Source of the DNA: Actinoplanes italicus
GTDB lineage: Bacteria > Actinomycetota > Actinomycetes > Mycobacteriales > Micromonosporaceae
Assembly (NCBI RefSeq): GCF_003001815.1
Contig: NZ_PVMZ01000017.1
Location: 62,001-126,000, forward strand
Reading direction: 5' to 3'
DNA: 64,000 nt
Shown here: piece by piece, positions 33,669 to 41,177 of the stretch
How the letters are laid out: each line of letters begins with the position of its first letter
How positions within the stretch are numbered: the stretch's first letter is position 1
Program-made: the position numbers and the translations under genes
The notes under the pieces: model-generated
Databases searched by the model: none
What the model was told of the DNA's origin: nothing
Seen by the model: only the letters and a program-made list of their open reading frames with translations

Positions 33669-34847
33669 GTGATCGATGTTGACCTTGTGCTGGTGGGCGG
33701 CGGTGGGGCGGCCTCGCTGGTGCTGGCCGCGATGGACCGTGAAGGGGTTTCCGGCCTGCGGGTGGCGGTGGTCGACCCGGTGCACAAGCGGGGACAGGAC
33801 CGGACCTGGGCGTTCTGGGGTGAGCCGGGCGGCTTCCTCGACCCGCTGCTCAGCGCGGCCTGGGACGCCGTCGACGTGGTCACGGCCGATGGGCGGCGGA
33901 CGCTGGCGTTGCATCCTCTGCGGTACGCGATGTTGCGCTCCGCACCTCTCTATGAGCTTGCCGGCGCGGCCGAGCAGCGGCTGGGCGCCGTCCGGATCAC
34001 CGCGCCGGCGGGAGCCGTGGAGGACGACGGTGAGCGGGTGGTGGTGTCCGGGCCGGACGGTGAACCCCTGGTCCGCGCGGGGTGGGTGCTCGACTCCCGG
34101 CCGAGGAGACCGGTACGCGCCGGCCGTACCGCATGGTTGCAGCATTTCCGGGGTTGGTGGCTGGAGGCCGATCGGCCGACGTTCGACGCGGGGAGTGCGG
34201 TCCTGATGGACTTCCGGACCCCGCAGCCGCGTCGTGGTGTCGCGTTCGGCTATGTGCTGCCGGTCAGTGAGCGGTTCGCGCTGGTCGAGTACACCGAGTT
34301 CTCGCCGGCCGTGCTCACCGGCGACGCCTACGACACGGCCCTGCGTGACTATTGTGCGCTGCTCGGCCTGGACCTGGGCGCGCTGGTGGTGCGGGAGGTG
34401 GAGGACGGTGTCATCCCGATGACCGACGGCGTGTTCGAGGCCCGGCCGTCGCCGCGGGTGGTGCGGCTGGGCACGGCCGGGGGAGCGACGCGGCCGTCGA
34501 CCGGGTTCACGTTCACCGCGATGGCCCGGCAGGCGGGCCGCATCGGGCGGGAGCTCGCCGCCGGCCGGGCGCCGCTGCCGGGACCGGCCTATCCGGCGCG
34601 GCACCGCTGGATGGACGCGGTGCAGCTGCGTGCGCTCGACAAGGGACTGGTCGACGGGGTGGCGTTCTTCGGGCGGCTCTTCGACCGGAACCCGCCGGAG
34701 CGGGTGCTGCGGTTCCTCGACGGGACGACGTCCTGGCGCGAGGATCTGGCGCTCATGTCGACCAGTCCACTGACGCCGATGATGCGGGCCGCGGTGGGCG
34801 ACGCGTTCGAACGTACGACCAAGGCTGTTGAATCTCCCTTTACCTAG
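33669..34847 (+). CDS. Lycopene cyclase-family flavoprotein (CrtY/CrtL-like)
   Basis: 392 residues. N-terminal dinucleotide-binding motif DVDLVLVGGGGAASLVLAAM, then VVDPVHKRGQDRTWAFWGEP, matching the conserved DxxxxxxxDRTWxFW of CrtY-type lycopene beta-cyclases. Later motifs are GWWLEADRPTF, LMDFRTPQ, FALVEYTEFSP, IPMTDG and GGATRPSTGFTFTAMARQA. The family cyclises carotene ends with FAD as cofactor. No other carotenoid gene is in the window. GTG 33669 is proposed, but GTG 33492 is in frame after GGAGGGGG and would add 59 residues read through a repeat element. Confidence 0.78.
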   Translation: MIDVDLVLVGGGGAASLVLAAMDREGVSGLRVAVVDPVHKRGQDRTWAFWGEPGGFLDPLLSAAWDAVDVVTADGRRTLALHPLRYAMLRSAPLYELAGAAEQRLGAVRITAPAGAVEDDGERVVVSGPDGEPLVRAGWVLDSRPRRPVRAGRTAWLQHFRGWWLEADRPTFDAGSAVLMDFRTPQPRRGVAFGYVLPVSERFALVEYTEFSPAVLTGDAYDTALRDYCALLGLDLGALVVREVEDGVIPMTDGVFEARPSPRVVRLGTAGGATRPSTGFTFTAMARQAGRIGRELAAGRAPLPGPAYPARHRWMDAVQLRALDKGLVDGVAFFGRLFDRNPPERVLRFLDGTTSWREDLALMSTSPLTPMMRAAVGDAFERTTKAVESPFT

Positions 34848-34874
34848 AACTACTATGCATCGATCTTCTAGGTA
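34841..34874. promoter_or_regulatory. PadR operator-like inverted repeat
   Basis: TACCTAGAA (34841-34849) and TTCTAGGTA (34866-34874) are perfect 9-bp arms with a 16-bp spacer. The site overlaps the lycopene cyclase stop and ends 5 bp before the AGGAGG of the padR gene, so PadR probably represses itself here. Confidence 0.6.
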
Positions 34875-34890
34875 TTCAAGGAGGTTGCCC

Positions 34891-35262
34891 GTGCGGGTGA
34901 CCAAGGATCTCGTGGCCGCCTCGGCCACGCCCATCGTGCTCGGCATCCTCGCCGAGGGCGAGAGTTACGGCTACGCCATCCTGCGCCGCATCAGCGACCT
35001 GTCCGGCGGCGAGCTGGACTGGACCGAAGGGTTCCTGTATCCACTGCTCCACCGGCTGGAACGCCACGGCCACGTCGAGTCGAGCTGGCAGGCGGTCGCG
35101 GGGGAGCGCCGGCGCAAGTACTACCGGATCACCCGTCAGGGCCTCGCGGAACTGGCCGAACAGCAGCGTCAGTGGCAGACCGTCGTCGACGCCCTCAAGC
35201 AGGTCTGGCCCAGCATCGGCGACATCCGGCCGCTGTTCAACCCGCTGGAGGGCACGGCGTGA
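34891..35262 (+). CDS. PadR-family transcriptional regulator
   Basis: 123 residues with the PadR winged helix: LGILAEGESYGYAILRRISDLSGGELDWTEGFLYPLLHRLERHGHVESSW, then GERRRKYYRITRQGLAELAEQ. GTG 34891 follows AGGAGG (34879-34884). The gene overlaps the next by GTGA. PadR plus a HAAS-type membrane protein is a recurrent actinobacterial and firmicute pair in which PadR represses the operon. Confidence 0.9.
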   Translation: MRVTKDLVAASATPIVLGILAEGESYGYAILRRISDLSGGELDWTEGFLYPLLHRLERHGHVESSWQAVAGERRRKYYRITRQGLAELAEQQRQWQTVVDALKQVWPSIGDIRPLFNPLEGTA

Positions 35263-36632
35263 CGATCACCAACGGCGAGGACGAACTTCAAGACCAATTC
35301 AACCAATGGCGAGCGTACGTCCGGCGCCGCCCCGAACTCGTCGCGTCCGATGCCGAGGAACTCGAGGATCACCTGCGCGGCTCGGTCGACGAACTCGTCG
35401 CTCTCGGACTGAACGCCGACGAGGCCTTCCTCATCGCGGTCAAGCGCATGGGCGGCCTCGACGACCTGTCCCGCGAGTTCGCCCGCGAGCACTCCGAGCG
35501 GCTGTGGAAGCAGCTCATGCTGACCGGCGAGCCCGGTGACGAGGCGAAGACCAGCCGTTCCCGCCGCGATCTGGTCGCCATGCTCGTGTGCGCGGCCGGC
35601 GCCGCGATCTCGATCAAGGTGCCCGAACTGTTCGGCAAGCGCTACGACGACAGCGGCATGTTCTACGCCCTCAACATGACCCTGTTCGCGCTGCCGTGGC
35701 TCGCCGGGTTCCTGGCCTGGCGGCGACAGGCGGGACCGCGGTGGTACGGGGTGCTGGCGGCGCTGTTCGTGGTCGGCGCCGTCGTGGCGAACGCCTATCC
35801 GATGAGCGAGGACTCGAAGTCGGTCGGTGTCGTCGCGACCCACCTGCCGCTCGCGTTGTGGCTCGTGGTCGGCCTGGCCTACGTCTCCGACGACCTGCGC
35901 TCGTCCCGTCGGCGGATGGACTTCATCCGCTTCAGCGGAGAGTGGTTCGTCTACCTCGTACTCATAGGTCTCGGTGGGTCGGTGTTGATCGCCTTCCTCT
36001 ACGGGATCTTCAACGCCATCGACGTGTATCCCGACGAGTTCATCTGGAACTGGCTCACACCGTGCGGGCTGGTCGCCTCGATGGTCGTCGGCGGCTGGCT
36101 GGTCGAGGCGAAACAGGGCGTCATCGAGAACATCGCGCCGGTGCTGACCCGGCTGTTCACGCCGCTGTTCACCCTGGCGCTGCTCGCCTTCCTGGTCACC
36201 ATCGGCTGGAACGGCAGCGGCATCGAGGTGAACCGCCAGACGCTGGTGCTGTTCGACATGCTGCTCGTGGTGGTCCTCGGCCTGATGCTGTACTCGCTGT
36301 CGGCCCGCGACCCGCAGGCGCCGCGCGGACCTTTCGACGTGCTCCAGCTCGCGCTCGTGGTCAGCGCCCTGGTCATCGACGCGCTGGTGCTGTACACGAT
36401 GACCGGCCGCATCGCCGAGTACGGCACCACGCCGAACAACGTGGCGGCCCTCGGCGAGAACATCGTCCTGCTGGCCAACCTCACCTGGTCGGCGTGGTTG
36501 CTGTTGCTGTTCGTCCGGCGGCGCGGCGGATTCGCGGCCATCGAACGCTGGCAGACCGCCTACCTGCCGGTGTACGCCGCCTGGCTGTGGGCCGTCGTCC
36601 TGATCCTGCCGCCGGTCTTCGGCTATCGCTAG
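35259..36632 (+). CDS. HAAS-domain / permease-prefix membrane protein
   Basis: 457 residues. The N-terminal 80 residues (FNQWRAYVRRRPELVASDAEELEDHLRGSVDELVALGLNADEAFLIAVKRMGGLDDLSREFAREH) are a helical HAAS/permease-prefix domain. About ten transmembrane helices follow. Proteins of this kind are cotranscribed with PadR and are thought to be membrane sensors or transport-associated; function unproven. Start GTG 35259 overlaps the padR stop. Confidence 0.75.
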   Translation: MTITNGEDELQDQFNQWRAYVRRRPELVASDAEELEDHLRGSVDELVALGLNADEAFLIAVKRMGGLDDLSREFAREHSERLWKQLMLTGEPGDEAKTSRSRRDLVAMLVCAAGAAISIKVPELFGKRYDDSGMFYALNMTLFALPWLAGFLAWRRQAGPRWYGVLAALFVVGAVVANAYPMSEDSKSVGVVATHLPLALWLVVGLAYVSDDLRSSRRRMDFIRFSGEWFVYLVLIGLGGSVLIAFLYGIFNAIDVYPDEFIWNWLTPCGLVASMVVGGWLVEAKQGVIENIAPVLTRLFTPLFTLALLAFLVTIGWNGSGIEVNRQTLVLFDMLLVVVLGLMLYSLSARDPQAPRGPFDVLQLALVVSALVIDALVLYTMTGRIAEYGTTPNNVAALGENIVLLANLTWSAWLLLLFVRRRGGFAAIERWQTAYLPVYAAWLWAVVLILPPVFGYR

Positions 36633-36657
36633 ATCCGCTGTTTTCCGGTCACCGCTT

Positions 36658-37287
36658 CTACCGCCCTTCCTGTGCCGGGCCCGCCGCGACCGTGGCGGGC
36701 CCGCGCTCGCCGTGGATCCGGACGAGTCCCTCGATCCCGCGCAGGAACGTCTCGGCCACCACCTTGGCGTTCGACAGGCAGCCGGCCGCCATGGCGCCGT
36801 CGCGCAGCATCACGAAGTGACGTGCCGCGGCGTCCGCTGAATCCGGCGCGACCTGGGTGAACAGGTTCGTGAGCGTGTCCAGGAACCACTGCCGGTGCGC
36901 GATCAGCTGCCGATGCGCCGGGTGACCGGCGTTCGGATACTCGGCGGCCGCGTTCAGGAAGGCGCAACCCCGGAAGCCCGGAGACTGGATGTTGCGGCCG
37001 ATCGCCCCGGCGACGGCCAGGAGGGCGTCGGCGGGCTTCGGGTTGGCGGCGATGACGGCGTGCAGGGCGCCGCGTTCCATCTCATGGATCTCACCGAGGT
37101 ACGCGACGATGAGGTCTTCCTTGCTGGGGAAGTGCCGGTAGAACGTGGCCCGGGTCACCTTTGCGTCAGCGATGATGCGGTCCACGCCGATCGCGTGGAG
37201 GCCCTCGTTGTAGAAGATGCCGGTCGCCGTGCTCAGCAGCCGGGACCGTGCCTCGGAGGAGCGGGTATCGGTTTCGCCGCGCGTCAT
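36658..37287 (-). CDS. TetR/AcrR-family regulator (likely controller of the AGAACGTTCT sites)
   Basis: 209 residues. HTH: ARSRLLSTATGIFYNEGLHAIGVDRIIADAKVTRATFYRHFPSKEDLIVAYL; the effector domain includes GFRGCAFLNAAAEYPNAGHPAHR, typical of the YxaF/LmrA-like TetR_C group. Four copies of a GAACGTTC palindrome lie in the divergent gap 37325-37500, with one more at 38014 and one at 33459. A hairpin lies in its last codons. The start region is duplicated by a 23-bp repeat. Confidence 0.9.
   Translation of the reverse strand: MTRGETDTRSSEARSRLLSTATGIFYNEGLHAIGVDRIIADAKVTRATFYRHFPSKEDLIVAYLGEIHEMERGALHAVIAANPKPADALLAVAGAIGRNIQSPGFRGCAFLNAAAEYPNAGHPAHRQLIAHRQWFLDTLTNLFTQVAPDSADAAARHFVMLRDGAMAAGCLSNAKVVAETFLRGIEGLVRIHGERGPATVAAGPAQEGR
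36677..36702. terminator. Terminator-like hairpin inside the 3' end of tetR
   Basis: GGGCCCGCC (36677-36685) and GGCGGGCCC (36694-36702) form a 9-bp perfect stem with an 8-bp loop, between the convergent HAAS and tetR genes. Confidence 0.5.
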
Positions 37288-37310
37288 GCGGCCACCTTAG
37301 CGGGTGTCAT
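37284..37310 (-). other. Eight-codon upstream ORF coupled to tetR by a 23-bp duplication
   Basis: The segment around the tetR start (GTCATGCGGCCACC, top strand) is repeated 23 bp upstream. On the minus strand this creates ATG at 37310 and a short reading frame, MTPAKVAA, whose TGA overlaps the tetR ATG at 37287 (ATGA). It may be a leader that affects tetR translation, or only a by-product of the duplication. Confidence 0.4.
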
Positions 37311-37324
37311 GCGGCCACCCTAGC

Positions 37325-37345
37325 GGACAGAACGTTCGTTCTACC
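37325..37345. promoter_or_regulatory. TetR-type operator (regulon site 2)
   Basis: GGACAGAACGTTCGTTCTACC: one half matches the AGACAGAACGTTC half-site, the other has an overlapping GTTC repeat. Lies 38 bp upstream of tetR and is nearly identical to site 5. Confidence 0.6.
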
Positions 37346-37404
37346 AGTGCGCCCATCGTCTTGCGAATACGCTGTTGAGCGATGATTTGTGCTCACTCTA
37401 AGAG

Positions 37405-37445
37405 GTAGAACGTTCTGTCTACTGAGAGAAAGAACGTTCTGTCTT
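37405..37445. promoter_or_regulatory. TetR-type operators (regulon sites 3 and 4)
   Basis: GTAGAACGTTCTGTCTAC (37405-37422) and AAGAACGTTCTGTCTT (37430-37445) share the core AGAACGTTCT, centred 24 bp apart. Site 4 overlaps the -35 element of the EthD gene promoter. Confidence 0.65.
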
Positions 37446-37473
37446 GACGAGGCGGGTGCGGTGGCTCTAGCTT
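37444..37473 (+). promoter_or_regulatory. Promoter of the EthD-like gene
   Basis: TTGACG (37444-37449) and TAGCTT (37468-37473) with an 18-bp spacer. Operator site 4 covers the -35 and site 5 (37480-37500) covers the start-site region, a layout for strong repression. Confidence 0.55.
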
Positions 37474-37479
37474 TTGCCG

Positions 37480-37500
37480 AGACAGAACGTTCGTTCTACC
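37480..37500. promoter_or_regulatory. TetR-type operator (regulon site 5)
   Basis: AGACAGAACGTTCGTTCTAC plus C, the same overlapping arrangement as site 2. It lies just downstream of the predicted -10 and 13 bp before the EthD-like start. Confidence 0.6.
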
Positions 37501-37513
37501 TAGGGAGCCGGCC

Positions 37514-37816
37514 ATGCCGACCAAGATCACGCTGATCATCGACAACCCCGCCGACCCGGACGGCTTCGAGAAGGTCTACGCCGGCATCCGTACGGCCGCC
37601 GAGAAGTTCCCGAAGCTGCAGCGCCTGGAATCGGCGAAGGTGTGGCCCAAGGAGGACGGCACCGCCACGCCCGCTCACCGCACTCTGGACCTCTACTTCG
37701 ACACCTACGACGACGCGTCGGCGGCGGTGACGACGCAGGCCGCCGCTGAACTCTTCAGTGCCCTGGTGGGAAGCGGTGTCCCATTCAAGGGCCTCTTCTC
37801 CGACATCGAGCCCTGA
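37514..37816 (+). CDS. EthD-family small protein
   Basis: 100 residues with the dimeric alpha/beta-barrel pattern of EthD-like proteins: MPTKITLIIDNPADPDGFEKVYAGIRTAAEKFPKLQRLESAKVWPKEDG, then RTLDLYFDTYDDASAAVTTQAAAELFSAL. Proteins of this group accompany oxidoreductases acting on xenobiotics or polyketide intermediates, but their role is often unknown. GGAG lies in the leader. Expression is expected to depend on the TetR regulator, given operators on both sides of its promoter. Confidence 0.72.
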   Translation: MPTKITLIIDNPADPDGFEKVYAGIRTAAEKFPKLQRLESAKVWPKEDGTATPAHRTLDLYFDTYDDASAAVTTQAAAELFSALVGSGVPFKGLFSDIEP

Positions 37817-38010
37817 GCCGCTTCTCCGGCATCGAGCCCCGAGTCGCGCGCATCGCCCTCATCGCTCCGCCCGCGTCGCCGTTCATCGCTCCGCTCTCAT
37901 CGCTCCGCCCGCGTCGCCGCCTCATCGCTCCGCCCGCGTCGCCGCCTCGTCGCTTCGCCCTGAACGTTCCTCCCTCATCGCTCCGCCCCGCATCGCCGCT
38001 TTCCGTTCGC
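37817..38010. repeat. Degenerate repeats after the EthD gene
   Basis: The last 26 bp of the EthD coding region (CTTCTCCGACATCGAGCCCTGAG) are followed by an imperfect copy. After that come several copies of a roughly 25-bp unit, CTCATCGCTCCGCCCGCGTCGCCG. No gene is supported. Confidence 0.65.
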
Positions 38011-38013
38011 ATC

Positions 38014-38037
38014 GGTAGACAGAACGTTCTGTCTACC
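38014..38037. promoter_or_regulatory. TetR-type operator (regulon site 6), 24-bp palindrome
   Basis: A perfect 24-bp palindrome centred on GAACGTTC (left half GGTAGACAGAAC), the most complete of the six sites. It ends 20 bp before the HdeD-like start codon. Confidence 0.75.
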
Positions 38038-38057
38038 CGGAGAAAGGGTCACCTGCC

Positions 38058-38624
38058 ATGAGCACCACCACTGTCTCTCCCGTCATCTCGCAGACGGCGT
38101 CCGCGCTGCGGCGGCTCTACTTCGTCCGGGCCGCGTTCGCCGTCGTGTGGGCCGCCCTGACGATGGCCGTCGCCGGGGAGCTCAACCTGATCACCGCGGT
38201 GCTGTTCGTGATCTACCCGCTGTTCGACGTCGGTGCCGCCGTCTACGACCTGCGTTCCTCGCGAAGCGGCACCTCCCCGGCCCTTCTGTACGTCAACATC
38301 GCCGTAAGCACGATCACCGCCATCGGCCTGGCCGTGGCCGCAGCGTCCGGCATTCCGGCGATGCTGGTGGTCTGGGGTGCGTGGGCGGTGGTGGCCGGTG
38401 TGGTTCAGCTGATCGTGGGCGTCAACCGCAGGCGGATGGGCGGCCAGTGGCCGATGATCTTCAGCGGTGGCCTGTCGGTGCTCGCCGGCGGTTCGTTCAT
38501 CGCGTCGGCCGGTGCCGTGGACCCCTCGCTCGCCAACGCGGCCGGCTACGCCATCCCGGGGGCGATCTTCTTCCTGATCTCCGCCATCCGCCTCGGCCGC
38601 GCCGCGAAGGGCGGCCGGGCATGA
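38058..38624 (+). CDS. HdeD-like (DUF308) integral membrane protein
   Basis: 188 residues with five to six transmembrane helices in short pairs. Recognisable DUF308/HdeD pattern: LYFVRAAFAVVWAALTMAVAG, ITAVLFVIYPLFDVGAAVYDLRSSR and VWGAWAVVAGVVQLIVGVNRRRMGGQWPMIFSGGLSVLAG. The family is linked to acid and stress resistance in enterics; here its role is unknown. It lies directly behind the 24-bp palindrome. Its stop overlaps a 31-codon ORF (ATGA 38621). Confidence 0.8.
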   Translation: MSTTTVSPVISQTASALRRLYFVRAAFAVVWAALTMAVAGELNLITAVLFVIYPLFDVGAAVYDLRSSRSGTSPALLYVNIAVSTITAIGLAVAAASGIPAMLVVWGAWAVVAGVVQLIVGVNRRRMGGQWPMIFSGGLSVLAGGSFIASAGAVDPSLANAAGYAIPGAIFFLISAIRLGRAAKGGRA

Positions 38625-38716
38625 GCGCGACCACCGTCCGGGTTGTGAACGAAGAAGTGCGCACGAACGAGACCGGCCACCCGTCCCAGTCGTACCGCGA
38701 AGGGAATCGAGCATGA
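38621..38716 (+). CDS. Small coupled ORF (31 aa), function unknown
   Basis: MSATTVRVVNEEVRTNETGH... ends NRA. Its ATG overlaps the HdeD stop (ATGA 38621-38624) and its TGA overlaps the flavoprotein ATG (ATGA 38713-38716). The peptide is hydrophilic, without a transmembrane segment or known motif. It contains GAAGGGA, which can serve as the ribosome site of the next gene. The ORF may be a real small protein or simply keeps ribosomes moving between two genes. Confidence 0.45.
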   Translation: MSATTVRVVNEEVRTNETGHPSQSYREGNRA

Positions 38717-40134
38717 GCGACAACACGTACGACGTCATCGTCATCGGAGCCGGGCCCGTCGGGGAGAACGTCGCCGACCGCGTGGTTCAGGGCGGGCTGA
38801 CCGCGGCCATCGTCGAGCGGGAACTGGTCGGGGGTGAGTGCTCCTACTGGGCGTGCATGCCGACCAAGGCGTTGCTGCGCAGTGCCTCGGCGTTACGGGC
38901 GGCCCGGCAGCTGCCCGGAGCCCGCGAAGCGGTCACCGGTGACCTGGACGCCGCCGCCGTGCTGGGACGCCGGGACTCGTTCGCCTCGAACTGGCGGGAC
39001 GACGGGCAGGTGTCGTGGCTCGAGTCGGCCGGTATCGCGCTGCACCGTGGACAGGGGCGGATCAGCTCGGCGCGGGTGGTCGACGTCACCGGCGCCGACG
39101 GTGTCACCACACGGCTGACCGCCCGGCACGCGGTGGTCGTCGCGACCGGGACCGGTGCGCTGATCCCGGACATCGACGGGCTGCGGGAGTCGGCGCCGTG
39201 GACCAGCCGGGAGGCGGCGTCGGCGAAGTCGGTGCCGGGGCGGCTCGTGGTCATCGGCGCGGGTGTGGTCGGTGCCGAGATGGCGACGGCGTTCGCGGCC
39301 CTCGGGTCCACGGTGACGGTCCTGGCCCGCGACGGCGTGCTGCCGCAGGCGGAACCGTTCGCGGGGGAGCTGGTCACCGAGTCGTTGCGGGATGCGGGTG
39401 TGACGGTCCGGACCGGAGCCGAAGCGGTGTCGGTGAAACGTGACGACGCCGGGGCGGTGCACGTCACGCTGGCCGGCGGCGAGGTGATCGAGGCCGACGA
39501 GGTGCTGGTGGCGATCGGTCGTACGCCCCACACGCGCGACCTCGGCCTCGAGAACATCGGACTGACGCCGGGGGACTGGCTCACCGTCGACGACGCCCTG
39601 CGTGTCACCGCGGCCGGGGACTGGCTGTATGCCGCGGGCGACGTCAACCGCCGCGTCCTCCTCACCCATCAGGGCAAATACCAGGCCCGGGCACTCGGGG
39701 ACGCGATCGTGGCCCGCGCGAAGGGCGAGCCCGTGGACACCGGTGCATGGGGGCGGCACGCGGTGACGGCGGACGAGCGCGCCGTACCGCAGGTGGTCTT
39801 CACCGACCCGGAGATCGCCTCGGTCGGCCTGACCGCCGCCGCGGCCGGGGCCGCCGGGCTGAACATCCGGGTCGTCGACTACGACCTCGGCTCGGTGGCG
39901 GGGTCGTCCCTGCACGCCGACGGCTACCGGGGACGCGCCCGGATGGTCGTCGACGAGGACCGGCGGGTGATCGTCGGCGTCACCCTGGCCGGACCGGACG
40001 TCGCCGAGCTTCTGCACGCCGCGACGATCGCCGTCGCCGGGGAGGTGCCGCTGGACCGGCTCTGGCACGCCGTTCCGGCGTTCCCCACGATGAGCGAGAT
40101 CTGGCTGCGGCTGCTCGAGACGTACGGGCGCTGA
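38713..40134 (+). CDS. FAD-dependent pyridine nucleotide-disulfide oxidoreductase
   Basis: 473 residues of the dihydrolipoamide dehydrogenase/mercuric reductase group. FAD motif VIVIGAGPVGENVADRVVQGG, redox disulfide GGECSYWACMPTK (C-x4-C, about residues 43-48), NAD(P) motif LVVIGAGVVGAEMA, second FAD site LYAAGDVN and dimer interface HAVPAFPTMSEIW. The usual interface His-x-x-x-x-Glu pair reads with an inserted VPAF, so the canonical HPT is shifted. It probably uses NAD(P)H to reduce a disulfide or quinone. Last gene of the TetR-controlled unit. Confidence 0.85.
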   Translation: MSDNTYDVIVIGAGPVGENVADRVVQGGLTAAIVERELVGGECSYWACMPTKALLRSASALRAARQLPGAREAVTGDLDAAAVLGRRDSFASNWRDDGQVSWLESAGIALHRGQGRISSARVVDVTGADGVTTRLTARHAVVVATGTGALIPDIDGLRESAPWTSREAASAKSVPGRLVVIGAGVVGAEMATAFAALGSTVTVLARDGVLPQAEPFAGELVTESLRDAGVTVRTGAEAVSVKRDDAGAVHVTLAGGEVIEADEVLVAIGRTPHTRDLGLENIGLTPGDWLTVDDALRVTAAGDWLYAAGDVNRRVLLTHQGKYQARALGDAIVARAKGEPVDTGAWGRHAVTADERAVPQVVFTDPEIASVGLTAAAAGAAGLNIRVVDYDLGSVAGSSLHADGYRGRARMVVDEDRRVIVGVTLAGPDVAELLHAATIAVAGEVPLDRLWHAVPAFPTMSEIWLRLLETYGR

Positions 40135-40140
40135 GGTCTT

Positions 40141-40157
40141 CCGGGCGGGAGGCCCGG
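40141..40157. terminator. Hairpin between convergent flavoprotein and LysR genes
   Basis: CCGGGC-GGGAG-GCCCGG, 6-bp perfect arms, 7 bp after the flavoprotein stop and before the LysR stop. Confidence 0.5.
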
Positions 40158-40193
40158 CGGCGCGAGAGGATGCGGCGTCGGGCCCGGACCAGG

Positions 40194-41075
40194 TCAGATC
40201 TTGGGAAGCGCGAGGCGCAGCAGCGCCTCGGTGGCCGGGCCGGGCGGCGTCGCGGCGGGCAGGGCGACCGCCACACGCCAGTCCGGGACCGGGCCGGTGA
40301 CCGGGGCGGCGTGCAGGCCCTTCGCCTGCGGCTTGCGGGTCACCGGGGCCGGCACCAGGGCAACCCCGAGATCCTGGTGTACGAAGTCGAGCAGCGTGTG
40401 CACGTCGTTGACCTCGACCGCCACCCGGCGTTCGGCACCGGCCCGGGCGAACGCCAGGTCGTTGACACGCCGGGCGCCCCAGTCGGCGCTGAAGTCGACG
40501 AACTCCTCGGTGGCCAGGTCCTCGACGGCGACAGTGTCGCTGTCGGCGAGGGTGTGCGCCGGGTGGCAGAGCAGCATCATCTTCTCGGCGGCGACCGGCA
40601 GCAGGCGCACGCCGTCGGGTGCCGGGCCGGGCAGGGCGACGAACGCGGCCTGCAGCACGCCGAGCCGGATCTGTTCGACCAGATGGCCGGAGCCGGCGTA
40701 GCCGAGCCGCACCTCGACGCCGGGGTGCGCCCGCCGGAACGACGCCACCAGCGGCGCCATGTCGATCGCGCCGAGGCATTGCTCGGCGCCGATGGCGAGG
40801 CTGCCGCGCAGCAGGCCGCGGACGGCGGCGACGGCGTCGCGGGCGGCCGCCGCACTGGCCAGGGTGCGGTGCGCCTCGGTGAGCAGGGCCCGGCCGGCGT
40901 CGGTCAGCTCGACCCGGCGGGTGTGCCGGATGAACAGGTCGGCGTCGAGCTCCCGCTCCAGGGCCCGGATCGACGCGGACAGCCCGGACTGGGCCACCCG
41001 CATCCGGTGGGCCGCGCGGGTGAAGTGCCGCTCCTCGGCGACCGCCACGAAGTACTCGAGATGCCGCAGTTCCAC
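40194..41075 (-). CDS. LysR-family transcriptional regulator
   Basis: 293 residues: HTH MELRHLEYFVAVAEERHFTRAAHRMRVAQSGLSASIRALERELDADLFIRHTRRVELTDAG, then the effector domain (LAIGAEQCLGAIDMAPLVASFRRAHPGVEVRLGYAG). GTG 41075 starts the conserved HTH. It is divergent from an aldo/keto reductase gene 102 bp away, its likely target together with the second reductase downstream. Confidence 0.9.
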   Translation of the reverse strand: MELRHLEYFVAVAEERHFTRAAHRMRVAQSGLSASIRALERELDADLFIRHTRRVELTDAGRALLTEAHRTLASAAAARDAVAAVRGLLRGSLAIGAEQCLGAIDMAPLVASFRRAHPGVEVRLGYAGSGHLVEQIRLGVLQAAFVALPGPAPDGVRLLPVAAEKMMLLCHPAHTLADSDTVAVEDLATEEFVDFSADWGARRVNDLAFARAGAERRVAVEVNDVHTLLDFVHQDLGVALVPAPVTRKPQAKGLHAAPVTGPVPDWRVAVALPAATPPGPATEALLRLALPKI

Positions 41076-41090
41076 GATTGAGCACCCTAG

Positions 41091-41151
41091 CCGCTTAATC
41101 CGAGCGGTTTCTTCTGTTGGACGCCGCCGGATCGGGGATACCAGGGTGGTA
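41091..41151. promoter_or_regulatory. Candidate LysR operators upstream of the aldo/keto reductases
   Basis: CCGCT-N7-AGCGG (41091-41107) and TACCA-GGG-TGGTA (41139-41151) are perfect inverted repeats in the divergent gap. The first sits close to the lysR start as a recognition site would. The second lies 26 bp before the reductase start. Confidence 0.4.
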
Positions 41152-41177
41152 CACGTATCCATCCTCAGGAGGAACCA

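Noticed and set aside
32661..34946. Long antisense frame across thiolase, repeats and lycopene cyclase
   Set aside because: It crosses several simple repeats and antisense regions, with no conserved motif.
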